Source: DAIOEK01 sp964648485 (GTDB lineage: Bacteria; Chloroflexota; Anaerolineae; Anaerolineales; Anaerolineaceae). Taken from it: 64,000 nucleotides of DNA. This document shows positions 7,855 through 16,697 of this stretch, one piece after another. The stretch is taken from positions 1 through 64,000 of the forward strand of contig CAZYOF010000017.1 in assembly GCA_964648485.1 (NCBI GenBank), given 5' to 3'. The notes beneath the pieces are model-generated. The model made no database searches. It was not told the DNA's origin and was given only the letters and a program-made list of their open reading frames with translations. A program made the translations under genes and the position numbers. Each line of letters opens with the position of its first letter. Position 1 is the first letter of the stretch.

Positions 7855-9663
7855 TTACTTGCTGATTTCTAGATCTAACTTTTCCTCAGATTCTCTGATA
7901 AATTGCTGCGTATATAACTGATAATAATGACCGCGTTTACTCAACAATTCGTGATGTGTACCGGATTCCTGAATTTTACCCTGATCAATATATAAGATCC
8001 TATCGGCTCTTTTAATCGTGGACAATCGGTGAGCGATGATAAAGCTTGTCCTTCCTTCCGTTAAGGTTTCCATACCTTTCTGAATCATCGCTTCAGTTAA
8101 TGTATCGACAGAACTGGTGGCTTCATCCATAATGAATATCTCTGGATTTGCTAAAATAGCGCGTGCTAGACTGATGAGCTGTTTTTGACCAACAGAAAGC
8201 TGGTTGCCACCCTCACCGACCTCCTGATCATACTGCTTTTCGAGTGTCATGATGAATTCATGTGCGCCAGCAGCTTTTGCAGCATTTTCAACCTCGGTAT
8301 CACTGGCTTTGAGCCTTCCATACCTGATATTTTCACGAATAGTGCCAGAGAATAGATGTGGAGTTTGCAGCACAACGCCAATCCTCGATTGGATAGAATT
8401 TAATGAGATATCTCGATAATCTATACCACCAATCCGGATCGTGCCATTTCTTGGTTCATAAAACCGGCAGAGCAGGTTGACAATCGTTGTTTTTCCACCC
8501 CCGGTGGGTCCCACCAGGGCTATTTTTTCTCCGGGTTTGACTAGCAGCGAAAAATCGTGTAACACGGGTTTCTCAGATTCATAAAAGAAATCAACATGAT
8601 CGAACTCAATTTCACTGATAATAGAACCTGGATTCAAGCTATCTGGTTTTTCCTGAATATCTGGTATGGCGTCTATCAAGGAGAAAATCCGTTCTGCCGA
8701 TGCAATAGCATGCTGTAATTCTGCATATACTCTTGCCAGGTCTTGAATAGGCCACATCATGAAGACAATATATGAAACAAATGCCTGGATACCTCCGATG
8801 GTGATGAAACCCGGAGCTACCTGGTAACCTCCATACCACAATACAGCAGCAAGTGCGAGTGAGCTGATGATTTGCACTACTGGCAAAAATAATGCAGAAA
8901 GCCATGCAGCGCGGAAGCCTGAGCGGTACATATCTCCAGTAAGGATTTTAAATTCATTCAGGTTTTCTTCTTCCCGGACCAGAGCTTTTACAATTCTCAC
9001 TCCGGTAATATTTTCATTGAATGATGCAGTAATTTTTGAATTTATCTTCCGAACCCTTCTAAATTGGACAAGTATTCTTTTTCTGATTTCAATACCAGCA
9101 TAAACAAGAATAGGGATGATGATAATTACAATTAATGCCAGCCTCCAGTTGATGCGAAGCATAAAGTAAGCGGATGTTGCCACATTAATTACTGCCCAGG
9201 TGGAATCAAGCAAACCCCAGGTGATCATATCTGACACTCTTTCAGAATCCGAGGTAACCCGAGACATCATCCAGCCAACTGGTGTTTTGCTGTAATAACT
9301 TAATGAAAGTTCCTGCAGGTGAGTAAACATCCTGTTACGTAAGTCGTAACGAATTTTTTCACCTAGCATGGATACAACAAAAATAAATACAAATACTAAC
9401 AGAGCCTGAACAAGAAGTAGTCCACCATATTGCAATAATAGTTGTTGAAGCACAGGAACATTTTTAAGAACAATTCCTTCATCAATGATCCTTTTGCTTA
9501 AGAATGTAAAGTACCCATCCAAAATGGATACAAATGCGATGGCTAATAGAAATGTGATGAAAGACCGGTAATGTGGTTTTATCAGCTCAACAATTCGGCG
9601 AAAAGTCTGTTGTGTAAAGGATGAAGAAAAATCTTCTTCATCAAATTCTTCATAATCCGACAT
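7855..9663 (-). CDS. Heterodimeric ABC exporter subunit, consensus Walker B but altered signature
   Basis: The 602-residue half-transporter has a six-helix type I exporter domain (about 30-330) followed by an ATPase domain. Walker A is GPTGGGKTT, Walker B is FIMDEATSS with the catalytic Glu, and the H-loop is IIAHRLSTI. The signature motif is LSVGQ rather than LSGGQ. Its start overlaps the end of the partner gene by 14 bp, indicating translational coupling. Together they match the TmrAB/BmrCD/TM287-288 type, which export lipophilic compounds or lipids. This subunit donates the altered signature to the partner's degenerate ATP site. The substrate is unknown. Confidence 0.9.
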   Translation of the reverse strand: MSDYEEFDEEDFSSSFTQQTFRRIVELIKPHYRSFITFLLAIAFVSILDGYFTFLSKRIIDEGIVLKNVPVLQQLLLQYGGLLLVQALLVFVFIFVVSMLGEKIRYDLRNRMFTHLQELSLSYYSKTPVGWMMSRVTSDSERVSDMITWGLLDSTWAVINVATSAYFMLRINWRLALIVIIIIPILVYAGIEIRKRILVQFRRVRKINSKITASFNENITGVRIVKALVREEENLNEFKILTGDMYRSGFRAAWLSALFLPVVQIISSLALAAVLWYGGYQVAPGFITIGGIQAFVSYIVFMMWPIQDLARVYAELQHAIASAERIFSLIDAIPDIQEKPDSLNPGSIISEIEFDHVDFFYESEKPVLHDFSLLVKPGEKIALVGPTGGGKTTIVNLLCRFYEPRNGTIRIGGIDYRDISLNSIQSRIGVVLQTPHLFSGTIRENIRYGRLKASDTEVENAAKAAGAHEFIMTLEKQYDQEVGEGGNQLSVGQKQLISLARAILANPEIFIMDEATSSVDTLTEAMIQKGMETLTEGRTSFIIAHRLSTIKRADRILYIDQGKIQESGTHHELLSKRGHYYQLYTQQFIRESEEKLDLEISK

Positions 9664-11458
9664 GTTTTATTTCCTTCTCAAGTGCAGCGTCGATGCGTGT
9701 TTGTAAATCAAATATCTTTTTATACATGCCATCTGTTTTTATGAGGTCCTTGTGCGTTCCTCGCTGGATAACCTTCCCTTTATCAAATACCAGAATCAAA
9801 TTTGCTCCCATAATACTCTGGATGCGGTGAGCGATGATAAAGGTAGTGCGGTTCTTCATTAAGTTATCAAGAGCTGCTCGAATTACAGATTCGGTTTCGA
9901 GGTCTATTGCTGAAGTAGAATCATCGAGTATCAGAATTCGGGGATTTTTCAGTAATGTTCTGGCAATAGCAACCCTCTGTTTCTGTCCGCCAGAGAGGGT
10001 AACCCCTTTTTCCCCAACAAGGGTTTTATACCCGCTGGGGAAAGTCTCAATCACATCATGAATGGCAGAAGAACGGGCAGCTTCATATACCTCTTCAGGA
10101 GATACTTCCCTCCCTACGCCATAGGTGATGTTTTCAAATATTGTTCTCGAGAATAAGAATGGTTCCTGTTCTACGATACCAATTTGCTCTCGTAATAATC
10201 TACGGGAGTATTTGCGAATATCTACACCATCTAGCTTGATGGTACCTTCAGCAGCATCATAGAAGCGGGGTAATAAATTTACAAGGGATGTTTTTCCTGA
10301 TCCTGTGGAGCCTAAGAGAGCTACAATTTCCCCGGGTTTTATGTGGAAAGAAATGCCTTTTAATATATCGTGGTCTTTCTCATAGGCAAATCCCACATTC
10401 TCAAAAGTAATTTCACCTTTGATATTACCGTCTGGAATATATTCCGCATAATCAAGGTCTTCCCGTTCCTGAGAGATGATCTGGGTTACGCGCTGGTAAG
10501 AAACCATACCGGTGGAGGCTTGAACAATGAGCCTACCCAGGTTGCGCATCGGGAATATCAGATAAACCACCAGTCCTGCATATGCCAGGTAAGTGCCAAC
10601 AGTAATCTCTCCATTGATTGCCATCATCGCACCAATATAGTATCCAGCCAATAGCTGCATACCACACAAAGTGTCAGAGATTGGCCAAAAAAGGGAATGC
10701 ATTTTGTTAAGCCTTTTACCCCGTTTATATTTTTCGGCGTTATCCGCTTCAAACTTGGCAATTTCATAGTCTTGCCTGGCATAAGCCTTAACTACCCGAA
10801 CACCTGTAAGCTTCTCTTGCAGCGTTGTGGAAAGCGTAGCTTCCTGTTCCTGATACGCCTCATAAGCAGCAGTAACTTTTTTAAAAAAGTACATTGAAAC
10901 AATCAGAATAATTGGAATCACTATGATGGATATCCAGGCCAGCTTCTGATTTAGATTTAACATAGCGATAAAGTTGATGGTAAATAGTAGAATGATGCGT
11001 CCAACCGCTATTGCCTGATCTGCAAAGAAGCGGCGCATTGCATCCACATCAGACGTACACCTTTGAATAAGCTCACCAGTGGCGGTTTCTGCATGGTAGC
11101 TAAAGCTTAATCGTTGAATGTGGTCAAAAAGGTAATTGCGTAAACGCCGTACCACACCTTCCGCTGTTTTTGCTGCCAATGATCCGCTGATGAAGGAGCA
11201 TCCGCCTTCTACAACAGCAAGACCGATAAAGCCCGCAGCAACCCATGGGATAAGATTGTAATGACCTGGTGATAAAACGTTATCAATGAAATATCGTAAA
11301 AGCAGGTAAGTGCCTGTTTTGGATAATGCTGAGATCCCAACCGCGACCGTAGCTGCCAGGTAGAGCCAGCGAAAACCAGAAAGCATTCGCCATAACCCAA
11401 GTAATCGGTTTTTAGATATGGAATTTTTTAAATCATATACAGTTGATGATGCTGCCAC
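9650..11458 (-). CDS. Heterodimeric ABC exporter subunit with degenerate catalytic Walker B
   Basis: First gene of the exporter pair, 602 residues: a six-helix transmembrane domain, then an ATPase with Walker A GSTGSGKTS, canonical signature LSGGQKQ, and Walker B LILDDSTSA. Asp takes the place of the catalytic Glu that normally follows the Walker B Asp. In a heterodimer this Asp site pairs with the partner's LSVGQ, making one ATP site non-catalytic. The other site (partner Glu plus this LSGGQ) stays intact. This is the pattern known for asymmetric exporters. The gene starts 303 bp from the divergent B12-protein unit. Confidence 0.9.
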   Translation of the reverse strand: MAASSTVYDLKNSISKNRLLGLWRMLSGFRWLYLAATVAVGISALSKTGTYLLLRYFIDNVLSPGHYNLIPWVAAGFIGLAVVEGGCSFISGSLAAKTAEGVVRRLRNYLFDHIQRLSFSYHAETATGELIQRCTSDVDAMRRFFADQAIAVGRIILLFTINFIAMLNLNQKLAWISIIVIPIILIVSMYFFKKVTAAYEAYQEQEATLSTTLQEKLTGVRVVKAYARQDYEIAKFEADNAEKYKRGKRLNKMHSLFWPISDTLCGMQLLAGYYIGAMMAINGEITVGTYLAYAGLVVYLIFPMRNLGRLIVQASTGMVSYQRVTQIISQEREDLDYAEYIPDGNIKGEITFENVGFAYEKDHDILKGISFHIKPGEIVALLGSTGSGKTSLVNLLPRFYDAAEGTIKLDGVDIRKYSRRLLREQIGIVEQEPFLFSRTIFENITYGVGREVSPEEVYEAARSSAIHDVIETFPSGYKTLVGEKGVTLSGGQKQRVAIARTLLKNPRILILDDSTSAIDLETESVIRAALDNLMKNRTTFIIAHRIQSIMGANLILVFDKGKVIQRGTHKDLIKTDGMYKKIFDLQTRIDAALEKEIKHVGL

Positions 11459-11543
11459 GATAATCTCCTGCGCTTGTATAATGCGCGGATGTCATTCTAA
11501 ACTAATGAGAGCGTTACGTCAAACTACCTTCACTTATTCGAGT

Positions 11544-11572
11544 GGAAAGAGTACCCGATTTTCGTGTATAAT
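11544..11572 (+). promoter_or_regulatory. Possible promoter for the B12-protein/opine dehydrogenase operon
   Basis: A perfect TATAAT at 11567-11572 follows a weak -35 (TGGAAA region near 11543) at about 18 bp. It would give a leader of about 200 nt. The rest of the 11459-11776 intergenic region holds a hairpin but no recognised riboswitch. Confidence 0.4.
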
Positions 11573-11627
11573 ATTTTTACTCATTTGTTAGTAAGGTTCT
11601 ATACAAAATTCGAGTAGATGATTGATC

Positions 11628-11650
11628 AAACGTCTGCATATCAGGCGTTT
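11628..11650 (+). other. Leader hairpin
   Basis: A 9-bp stem AAACGTCTG/CAGGCGTTT with a 5-nt loop lies in the presumed leader of the following operon. It has no T tail, so it is not a simple terminator. Role unknown. Confidence 0.4.
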
Positions 11651-11776
11651 AGATCTTATAGCAAGCAATTTTTAGCAGCACAAAATATAAATAAATATAC
11701 ATGGTCTAACTACTCATAAACTAGAGATTATTTGGGTCTTATAAGTGAGTAAACGGCTCCCTTGAAAGGAGGAATT

Positions 11777-13408
11777 ATGGAATCAAAAACGATGATTGCG
11801 GCAGCAATGGGAGATTGTGTCCATGTAGCCGGCATTAACCGGTTCATGAATCTGGCTGAACAAACCGGGTGGAAGGTAATCTACCTCGGACCGGCAGTCC
11901 CCGTAAAAGAAATATCCAGGTCAGCCCGGCAACACAATGCTGACCTTGTCGCTGTCTCATACAGATTAACACCAGAAAATGGAGAGAAACTTTTTGGTGA
12001 ACTTGCAGAAGAAATGGATGACCTCTTTAGGGCAGGTGTACGGTTCGCTTTTGGTGGAACACCGCCCCTGGCTGAAAAAGCCGAAAAATTCCCATTATTC
12101 GAAAAAGTATTTAGCGGAGGAGAAAAGCCAGAAATTACGTTAAGCTACTTGAGAGGCGAAGTTCAGGGCGCCGGTAAGAATCTAATTCCGCCGCAGAAAG
12201 CCATCGATCGAATTTTATGGAAACAACCATATCCAATTATTCGCCATCATTTCGGCTTACCAACTATGGAATTATCACTGGAAGGAATCCACCAGATTGC
12301 AGAAAGTGGAGTATTGGATGTGATCTCACTTGGCATTGACCAGGATGCGCAGGAGAACTTTTTCCATCCTGAACGTCAGAATCCGTCATCACGCGGCGCA
12401 GGCGGAGTACCGGTTCGCAGCAGAGAAGATTACGAAAATCTCTACCAGGCATCCCGAAAAGGGAATTATCCGCTGATGCGAACTTATTCAGGAACGGATG
12501 ATTTTATCCGCCTGGCTGAGATGTATATCGAAACAATTAACAATGCCTGGTGTGCCATTCCTCTTTTCTGGTTCAATCAGATGGATGGCAGAGGACCATG
12601 GGATTTAGAGGGATCGATTATCGAACATCAAAATGTGATGAATTGGTATGGTGAACGGGATATTCCAGTAGAACTGAATGAACCCCACCATTGGGGTATG
12701 CGTGATGCACCGGATGTAGTATTTGCTGTTAGTGCTTACCTGGCGGCGTATAATGCCAAACACTTTGGAGTAAAAAATTACATTGCACAATTAATGTTTA
12801 ACAGTCCACCTGATCAGTCTGATGCAAATGACCTGGCGAAAATGGCTGCAATCTTGGATTTAATCCACCCACTGGAAGACAGTAACTTTAAAATTTGGAA
12901 ACAGACCCGTACCGGATTACTAAGTTATCCGGTAGATGAAGCCGAAGCGATGGGTCATCTGGCTTCTTCAGTTTATTTGCAGATGGCATTAAAGCCGCAT
13001 ATTGTTCATGTGGTCGGACACAGTGAAGCGCATCATGCTGCCACCGGAGCAGATGTAATTACCGCAGCTAAAATCGCTTCAAGAGCGATTGATAATGCAA
13101 TACAAGGTGCACCAGATCTTCTCGCAGACCCAAAGGTTCAGGCGAGAAAAAATGAAATCATCAGAGAAGCAAAGATTACATTGAAGGCGATAACCAACCT
13201 GGCAAAAGCATCACAAGGCGATCCGTTTACAAACCCCAAAGTACTTACAAAAGCTGTGGAAGTGGGTATCATGGATGCACCACAATTACGCAATAATCCT
13301 TTTGCTCGGGGGAAAATCCATACCCGAATTCTACAAGGTGCCTGTGTAGCAGTAGGCGATGATAATAAACCCATCGATGAGACAACCCGCCTGAAAGAAT
13401 GGCTTTAA
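11777..13408 (+). CDS. Cobalamin-binding, mutase-like protein
   Basis: The ATG at 11777 is chosen because AAAGGAGG lies 4 nt upstream; an upstream TTG overlaps that site. The N-terminal ~130 of 543 residues look like a B12-binding Rossmann domain: MGDCVHVAGINRF, then GWKVIYLGPAVPVKEI, then ADLVAVSYRLTPE. Aligned to the DxHxxG motif, His16 and Gly19 are kept, but the Asp position is Cys14, with Asp one place earlier. From about 160 the protein resembles the TIM-barrel of B12 mutases of the glutamate mutase E type (HHFGLPTMELS, ISLGIDQDAQENFF, ELNEPHHWGMRDAPD, HVVGHSEAHHAA). Substrate and reaction are not known. It forms an operon with an opine-type dehydrogenase 15 bp downstream, suggesting an amino-acid rearrangement followed by a redox step; inference. 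Exact family uncertain. Confidence 0.65.
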   Translation: MESKTMIAAAMGDCVHVAGINRFMNLAEQTGWKVIYLGPAVPVKEISRSARQHNADLVAVSYRLTPENGEKLFGELAEEMDDLFRAGVRFAFGGTPPLAEKAEKFPLFEKVFSGGEKPEITLSYLRGEVQGAGKNLIPPQKAIDRILWKQPYPIIRHHFGLPTMELSLEGIHQIAESGVLDVISLGIDQDAQENFFHPERQNPSSRGAGGVPVRSREDYENLYQASRKGNYPLMRTYSGTDDFIRLAEMYIETINNAWCAIPLFWFNQMDGRGPWDLEGSIIEHQNVMNWYGERDIPVELNEPHHWGMRDAPDVVFAVSAYLAAYNAKHFGVKNYIAQLMFNSPPDQSDANDLAKMAAILDLIHPLEDSNFKIWKQTRTGLLSYPVDEAEAMGHLASSVYLQMALKPHIVHVVGHSEAHHAATGADVITAAKIASRAIDNAIQGAPDLLADPKVQARKNEIIREAKITLKAITNLAKASQGDPFTNPKVLTKAVEVGIMDAPQLRNNPFARGKIHTRILQGACVAVGDDNKPIDETTRLKEWL

Positions 13409-13423
13409 GAATGGAGATTCGAT

Positions 13424-14536
13424 ATGAGTGACAAAATTAAAATGTGTGTAATTGGAGCCGGACACGGCGGTAAAGCAATGGCTGCTCACATGGCATTGAT
13501 GGGATTTCCCACAAATCTTTACAACAGATCTGAAGACCACATTTATGCAATCAAAGAATTAGGCGGAATAGATCTCGAAAGTTATGAGAATGGACCTCGT
13601 GGATTTGCACGTTTAAATCGCGTAACCAATAATATGGAAGAAGCACTCGAAGGAGTGAACCTGATTATGGTAGTGGTTCCATCCTCTGCCCATGCAGATG
13701 TTGCTAAAGTCTGTGCCCCATTCCTTAAAGATGGGCAGGTTATTGTTCTTCATCCCGGAAGGACTTGCGGGGCGATTGAAGTCGCTAAAGTTCTCAAGGA
13801 TAACAACTGTGAAGCAGATGTTACGGTGGCAGAGGCTGAGACTTTTATCTATGCCTCCCGGTCTGATGGACCTGCACAGGCGCGTATTTTCAGGATTAAA
13901 GAAGCAGTTCCCCTGGCTGCACTGCCTGCAACAAGAACTCGCATGGTTCTGGATATGATACATGAAGCATATCCACAATACATTGATGGCGTAAATGTAT
14001 TGCAGACGGGATTAAATAATATGGGCGCAATATTTCATCCCTCCCTGACCCTCTTAAATGCAGGAAGGATCGAATCTACACATGGAGATTTTGAATTTTA
14101 TATTGATGGGGTCACTCCCTCGGTTGCACGTGTATTGGAGGTCCTTGACCGCGAAAGAGTTACTGTCGCAGCCTCCCTGGGTATCAGGGGTAGAACTGCT
14201 TTGGACTGGTTAAAACTTGCCTACAATACCATCGGAGAAGATCTTCATGAGGCAGTTCATAATCAACCAGGTTACTATGGGATTAAAGCGCCTGCAACCT
14301 TGAATCACCGCTATATCTTTGAAGATGTCCCCATGAGTTTGGTGCCAATCGCTGCTCTGGGTGAACGCTACGGTGTTTCTGTGCGTGGCATGGATTCAAT
14401 CATCCGTTTAGCTTGTATCATTCACCGGACAGATTACTGGAGGAAAGGAAGAACCCTCGATAAATTGGGCATCAATAACCTGAGTGTCGGCGAGCTGACT
14501 TACTATGTCAATGAAGGTAAACTGACAGAGAATTAA
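13424..14536 (+). CDS. Opine/octopine-type NAD(P)-dependent dehydrogenase
   Basis: The 370-residue protein opens with a dinucleotide-binding GAGHGGKAMAAHMA motif. It then has the family features LIMVVVPSSAHADVA, LHPGRTCGAIE and AETFIYASR. The C-terminal helical domain (about 190-340) is of the octopine/nopaline dehydrogenase type, including NNMGAIFHPS with a His that is catalytic in that family. Such enzymes reduce imines between an amino acid and a keto acid, or oxidise the product. A GGAG ribosome site lies just upstream and the gene follows the B12-protein by 15 bp. A terminator closes the unit. The true substrate probably relates to the product of the upstream protein. Confidence 0.8.
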   Translation: MSDKIKMCVIGAGHGGKAMAAHMALMGFPTNLYNRSEDHIYAIKELGGIDLESYENGPRGFARLNRVTNNMEEALEGVNLIMVVVPSSAHADVAKVCAPFLKDGQVIVLHPGRTCGAIEVAKVLKDNNCEADVTVAEAETFIYASRSDGPAQARIFRIKEAVPLAALPATRTRMVLDMIHEAYPQYIDGVNVLQTGLNNMGAIFHPSLTLLNAGRIESTHGDFEFYIDGVTPSVARVLEVLDRERVTVAASLGIRGRTALDWLKLAYNTIGEDLHEAVHNQPGYYGIKAPATLNHRYIFEDVPMSLVPIAALGERYGVSVRGMDSIIRLACIIHRTDYWRKGRTLDKLGINNLSVGELTYYVNEGKLTEN

Positions 14537-14559
14537 GTATCTATCTTCGAAATTATGTT

Positions 14560-14599
14560 AATCAGCTTTTATACAATACTGTATTAAGCTGATTTTTCT
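14560..14599 (+). terminator. Terminator of the B12-protein/opine dehydrogenase operon
   Basis: Arms AATCAGCTT (14560-14568) and AAGCTGATT (14585-14593) are followed by TTTCTT. Confidence 0.75.
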
Positions 14600-14704
14600 T
14601 AAAATATAGACGATAATAAATTGCATAAATACGGGTATCTTGTCTGAAGGGACTAAGAAAATAAATACATCCATGGGTAATATCATGGTATGAGGTTAAT
14701 CTGA

Positions 14705-15250
14705 ATGGATTATTATGCGTATATCATTCTTCCGTTAATCATATTTCTGGCAAGAATTTGCGATGTTACGTTGGGCACGATCCGGATTATCCTGATCAAC
14801 CGCGGACAGCGCAAAATTGCTCCACTCCTTGGATTCGTAGAAGTATTTATCTGGATTGTCGCAGTAGGTCAGATTGTGCAGCATCTCTCAAATATATTTG
14901 CCTATATTGGATACGCCGCCGGTTTCGCAGTGGGGAATTTTGTTGGTATGTATGTAGAAGAAAAAATGGCTTTGGGTTCAGTTCTGATCCGGACCATTAT
15001 TCAAAAAGGTGGGGATGAGGTTGCTGCAGAATTGATTGCTGCCGGCTTTGGTGTTACAAAAATCCGCGCTGAAGGATCAACCGGAGAAGTTCGCCTGATT
15101 TTTACAGTTGTCAATCGCAAAGATGCACAACAGGCGTTGGAAATCATCCACCGCAATCAGCCAAAAGCATTCATCACGGTTGAAGACATCCGGTCATTGG
15201 AAAAAGGTGTTTTCCCAATCCATAAAACTTATCCAGTGAAAAGAAAGTAA
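14705..15250 (+). CDS. UPF0316 membrane protein (DUF5698-DUF2179)
   Basis: The 181-residue product has three N-terminal membrane helices (about 5-25, 37-58, 62-82) containing the family's ARICDVTLGTIRIILINRGQRKIAPLLGF segment in two conserved blocks. A soluble DUF2179 domain follows (GGDEVAAELIAAGFGVTKIRAEG, then LIFTVVNRKDAQQALEIIHRNQPKAFITVEDIR). DUF2179 is thought to bind a small ligand and occurs in YitT-type proteins; the role of UPF0316 is unknown. It is a single-gene unit between two terminators. Confidence 0.9.
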   Translation: MDYYAYIILPLIIFLARICDVTLGTIRIILINRGQRKIAPLLGFVEVFIWIVAVGQIVQHLSNIFAYIGYAAGFAVGNFVGMYVEEKMALGSVLIRTIIQKGGDEVAAELIAAGFGVTKIRAEGSTGEVRLIFTVVNRKDAQQALEIIHRNQPKAFITVEDIRSLEKGVFPIHKTYPVKRK

Positions 15251-15269
15251 TCTGCTAAGCAGAGTCTCT

Positions 15270-15310
15270 AGCAAACATATGACGCAAGTCATATGTTTGC
15301 TTTCACTTTT
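15270..15310 (+). terminator. Strong terminator with GCAA tetraloop
   Basis: A 14-bp stem (AGCAAACATATGAC and complement) capped by GCAA is followed by TTCACTTTT. Confidence 0.9.
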
Positions 15311-15365
15311 AGTTTCCGGAATGAGTTGATAAAAAGAATATACCATTTCAATGAAAGGGATACTT

Positions 15366-16355
15366 ATGTTGAACTTAGTGACTGGAGCAACTGGTCATAT
15401 TGGAAATGTATTGATTCGGGAATTATTAGCAAAAAATGAAAAAGTGAGAGCTTTTGTCCTGCCTAATGATTCACTAAATTCACTCTCGGGGCTGGATATC
15501 GAAATTGTATATGGGAATATTCTTGATTCCAGATCGTTATCTCTCGCGATGCAGGGTGTGGATTGTGTTTACCATCTGGCAGGCATGATCTCTATCCTTC
15601 CCGGTGATAAAGAAAAACTCTTTACCGTCAACGTACAAGGCACGAAAAATGTATTAAGTGAAGCGCAGAATTCAGGGGTAAATAAGTTTATTTATGTAAG
15701 TTCTATTCATGCGCTCGGAAGCGTAGATCACGGCATTACGATTGATGAAACTATTCCATTTAATCCAGATCATGTCATGGGTGATTATGATAAATCGAAG
15801 GCGATGGCTTCACAGATTGTTGTTGATGCTGCGGAAAATGGTTTTAACGCCATCATTGTATGCCCTACCGGTGTTTTAGGTCCATATGATTTTAATCGAT
15901 CAGAGATTGGTTCACTGGTGGAAAGTATGATTTATTCAGCGGTTGCATTTTCAGTGAAAGGCAGCTATGACTTTGTAGATGTCAGAGATGTTGCCCGTGG
16001 ATTGATAATGGCAGCAGAAAAAGGCTCATCCGGTGAGATCTATATACTTTCGGGGGAGTATATCGCCATTAAAGAGATACTTCTTGTTGCCAGTCGTAGT
16101 GCGGGTAGAAATATTCCCATCATCAATGTGCCCTTTCCACTGGCAAAACTTGCCGCTCAGTTTTCTCCGGCATATTGCCGGCTGACTCATCAACGAGCCC
16201 ACCTTACGCCATATTCATTAAGTACAATCCAGAGTAACTCGATTGTTACTCACCAGAAAGCAACACATGAATTAGGGTACAATCCCCGGGGTATTCGAGA
16301 ATCAATTCAAGATATGGTCAATTGGTTTAGGGATAAGAACCTGATAACCCAATAA
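15366..16355 (+). CDS. NAD-dependent epimerase/dehydratase-family reductase
   Basis: The ATG at 15366 is chosen because GAAAGGGA lies 6 nt upstream; an in-frame ATG 15 nt earlier overlaps that site. The 329-residue protein is an extended short-chain dehydrogenase: VTGATGHIGNVL (NAD-binding GxxGxxG), DCVYHLAGMIS, VNVQGTKNVL, SSIHALG, and YDKSKAMA as the YxxxK catalytic pair. PTGVLGPYD and the YDFVDVRDVARG block complete the fold. Proteins of this build reduce or epimerise nucleotide sugars, flavonoid-like ketones or sterol-like substrates. The substrate cannot be told here. It is followed by a convergent DUF2007 gene 13 bp away. Confidence 0.8.
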   Translation: MLNLVTGATGHIGNVLIRELLAKNEKVRAFVLPNDSLNSLSGLDIEIVYGNILDSRSLSLAMQGVDCVYHLAGMISILPGDKEKLFTVNVQGTKNVLSEAQNSGVNKFIYVSSIHALGSVDHGITIDETIPFNPDHVMGDYDKSKAMASQIVVDAAENGFNAIIVCPTGVLGPYDFNRSEIGSLVESMIYSAVAFSVKGSYDFVDVRDVARGLIMAAEKGSSGEIYILSGEYIAIKEILLVASRSAGRNIPIINVPFPLAKLAAQFSPAYCRLTHQRAHLTPYSLSTIQSNSIVTHQKATHELGYNPRGIRESIQDMVNWFRDKNLITQ

Positions 16356-16368
16356 ATATTGTATTAGT

Positions 16369-16608
16369 TTATTCTGGGATTAGTTTTCCGGTTTCGTAAT
16401 CATCCAGTAATTTTCGTGCCTGTGGTGCATCGTCTTCATTCACCAAAATATCTACTTTACCGAGAGATCCAAAAGTTAAACCATACGTCATACCGGCGCT
16501 CTCCTGTGCAAGACCGGTTGGAATTCCATGCGCTTCAAGATAGGTCTTTATAATTTCGCCTTCCATGTGACCATGGACTTGATAAATAGATATAATTTTT
16601 GAACTCAT
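16369..16608 (-). CDS. DUF2007 protein
   Basis: The 79-residue protein matches the DUF2007 (putative signal-transducing) pattern: SIYQVHGHMEGEIIKTYLEAHGIP, then a glycine-rich stretch, then VDILVNEDDAPQARKLLDDY. The family is a small ferredoxin-like fold seen alone or fused to zinc ribbons; its function is not established. It stands as a single gene between the epimerase and the acetyl-CoA synthetase genes. Confidence 0.85.
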   Translation of the reverse strand: MSSKIISIYQVHGHMEGEIIKTYLEAHGIPTGLAQESAGMTYGLTFGSLGKVDILVNEDDAPQARKLLDDYETGKLIPE

Positions 16609-16697
16609 GCTTCACCTTTTATCTATTATACAGTCGTGTTAATGAAAAACATCCCGGTGAAATGATCAACCGGGACGTCTGTGTGGTTTTTATATTA

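Noticed and set aside
11459..11776. Cobalamin riboswitch upstream of the B12-protein gene
   Set aside because: No B12-box-like sequence or fitting multi-stem fold was seen; only one simple hairpin.
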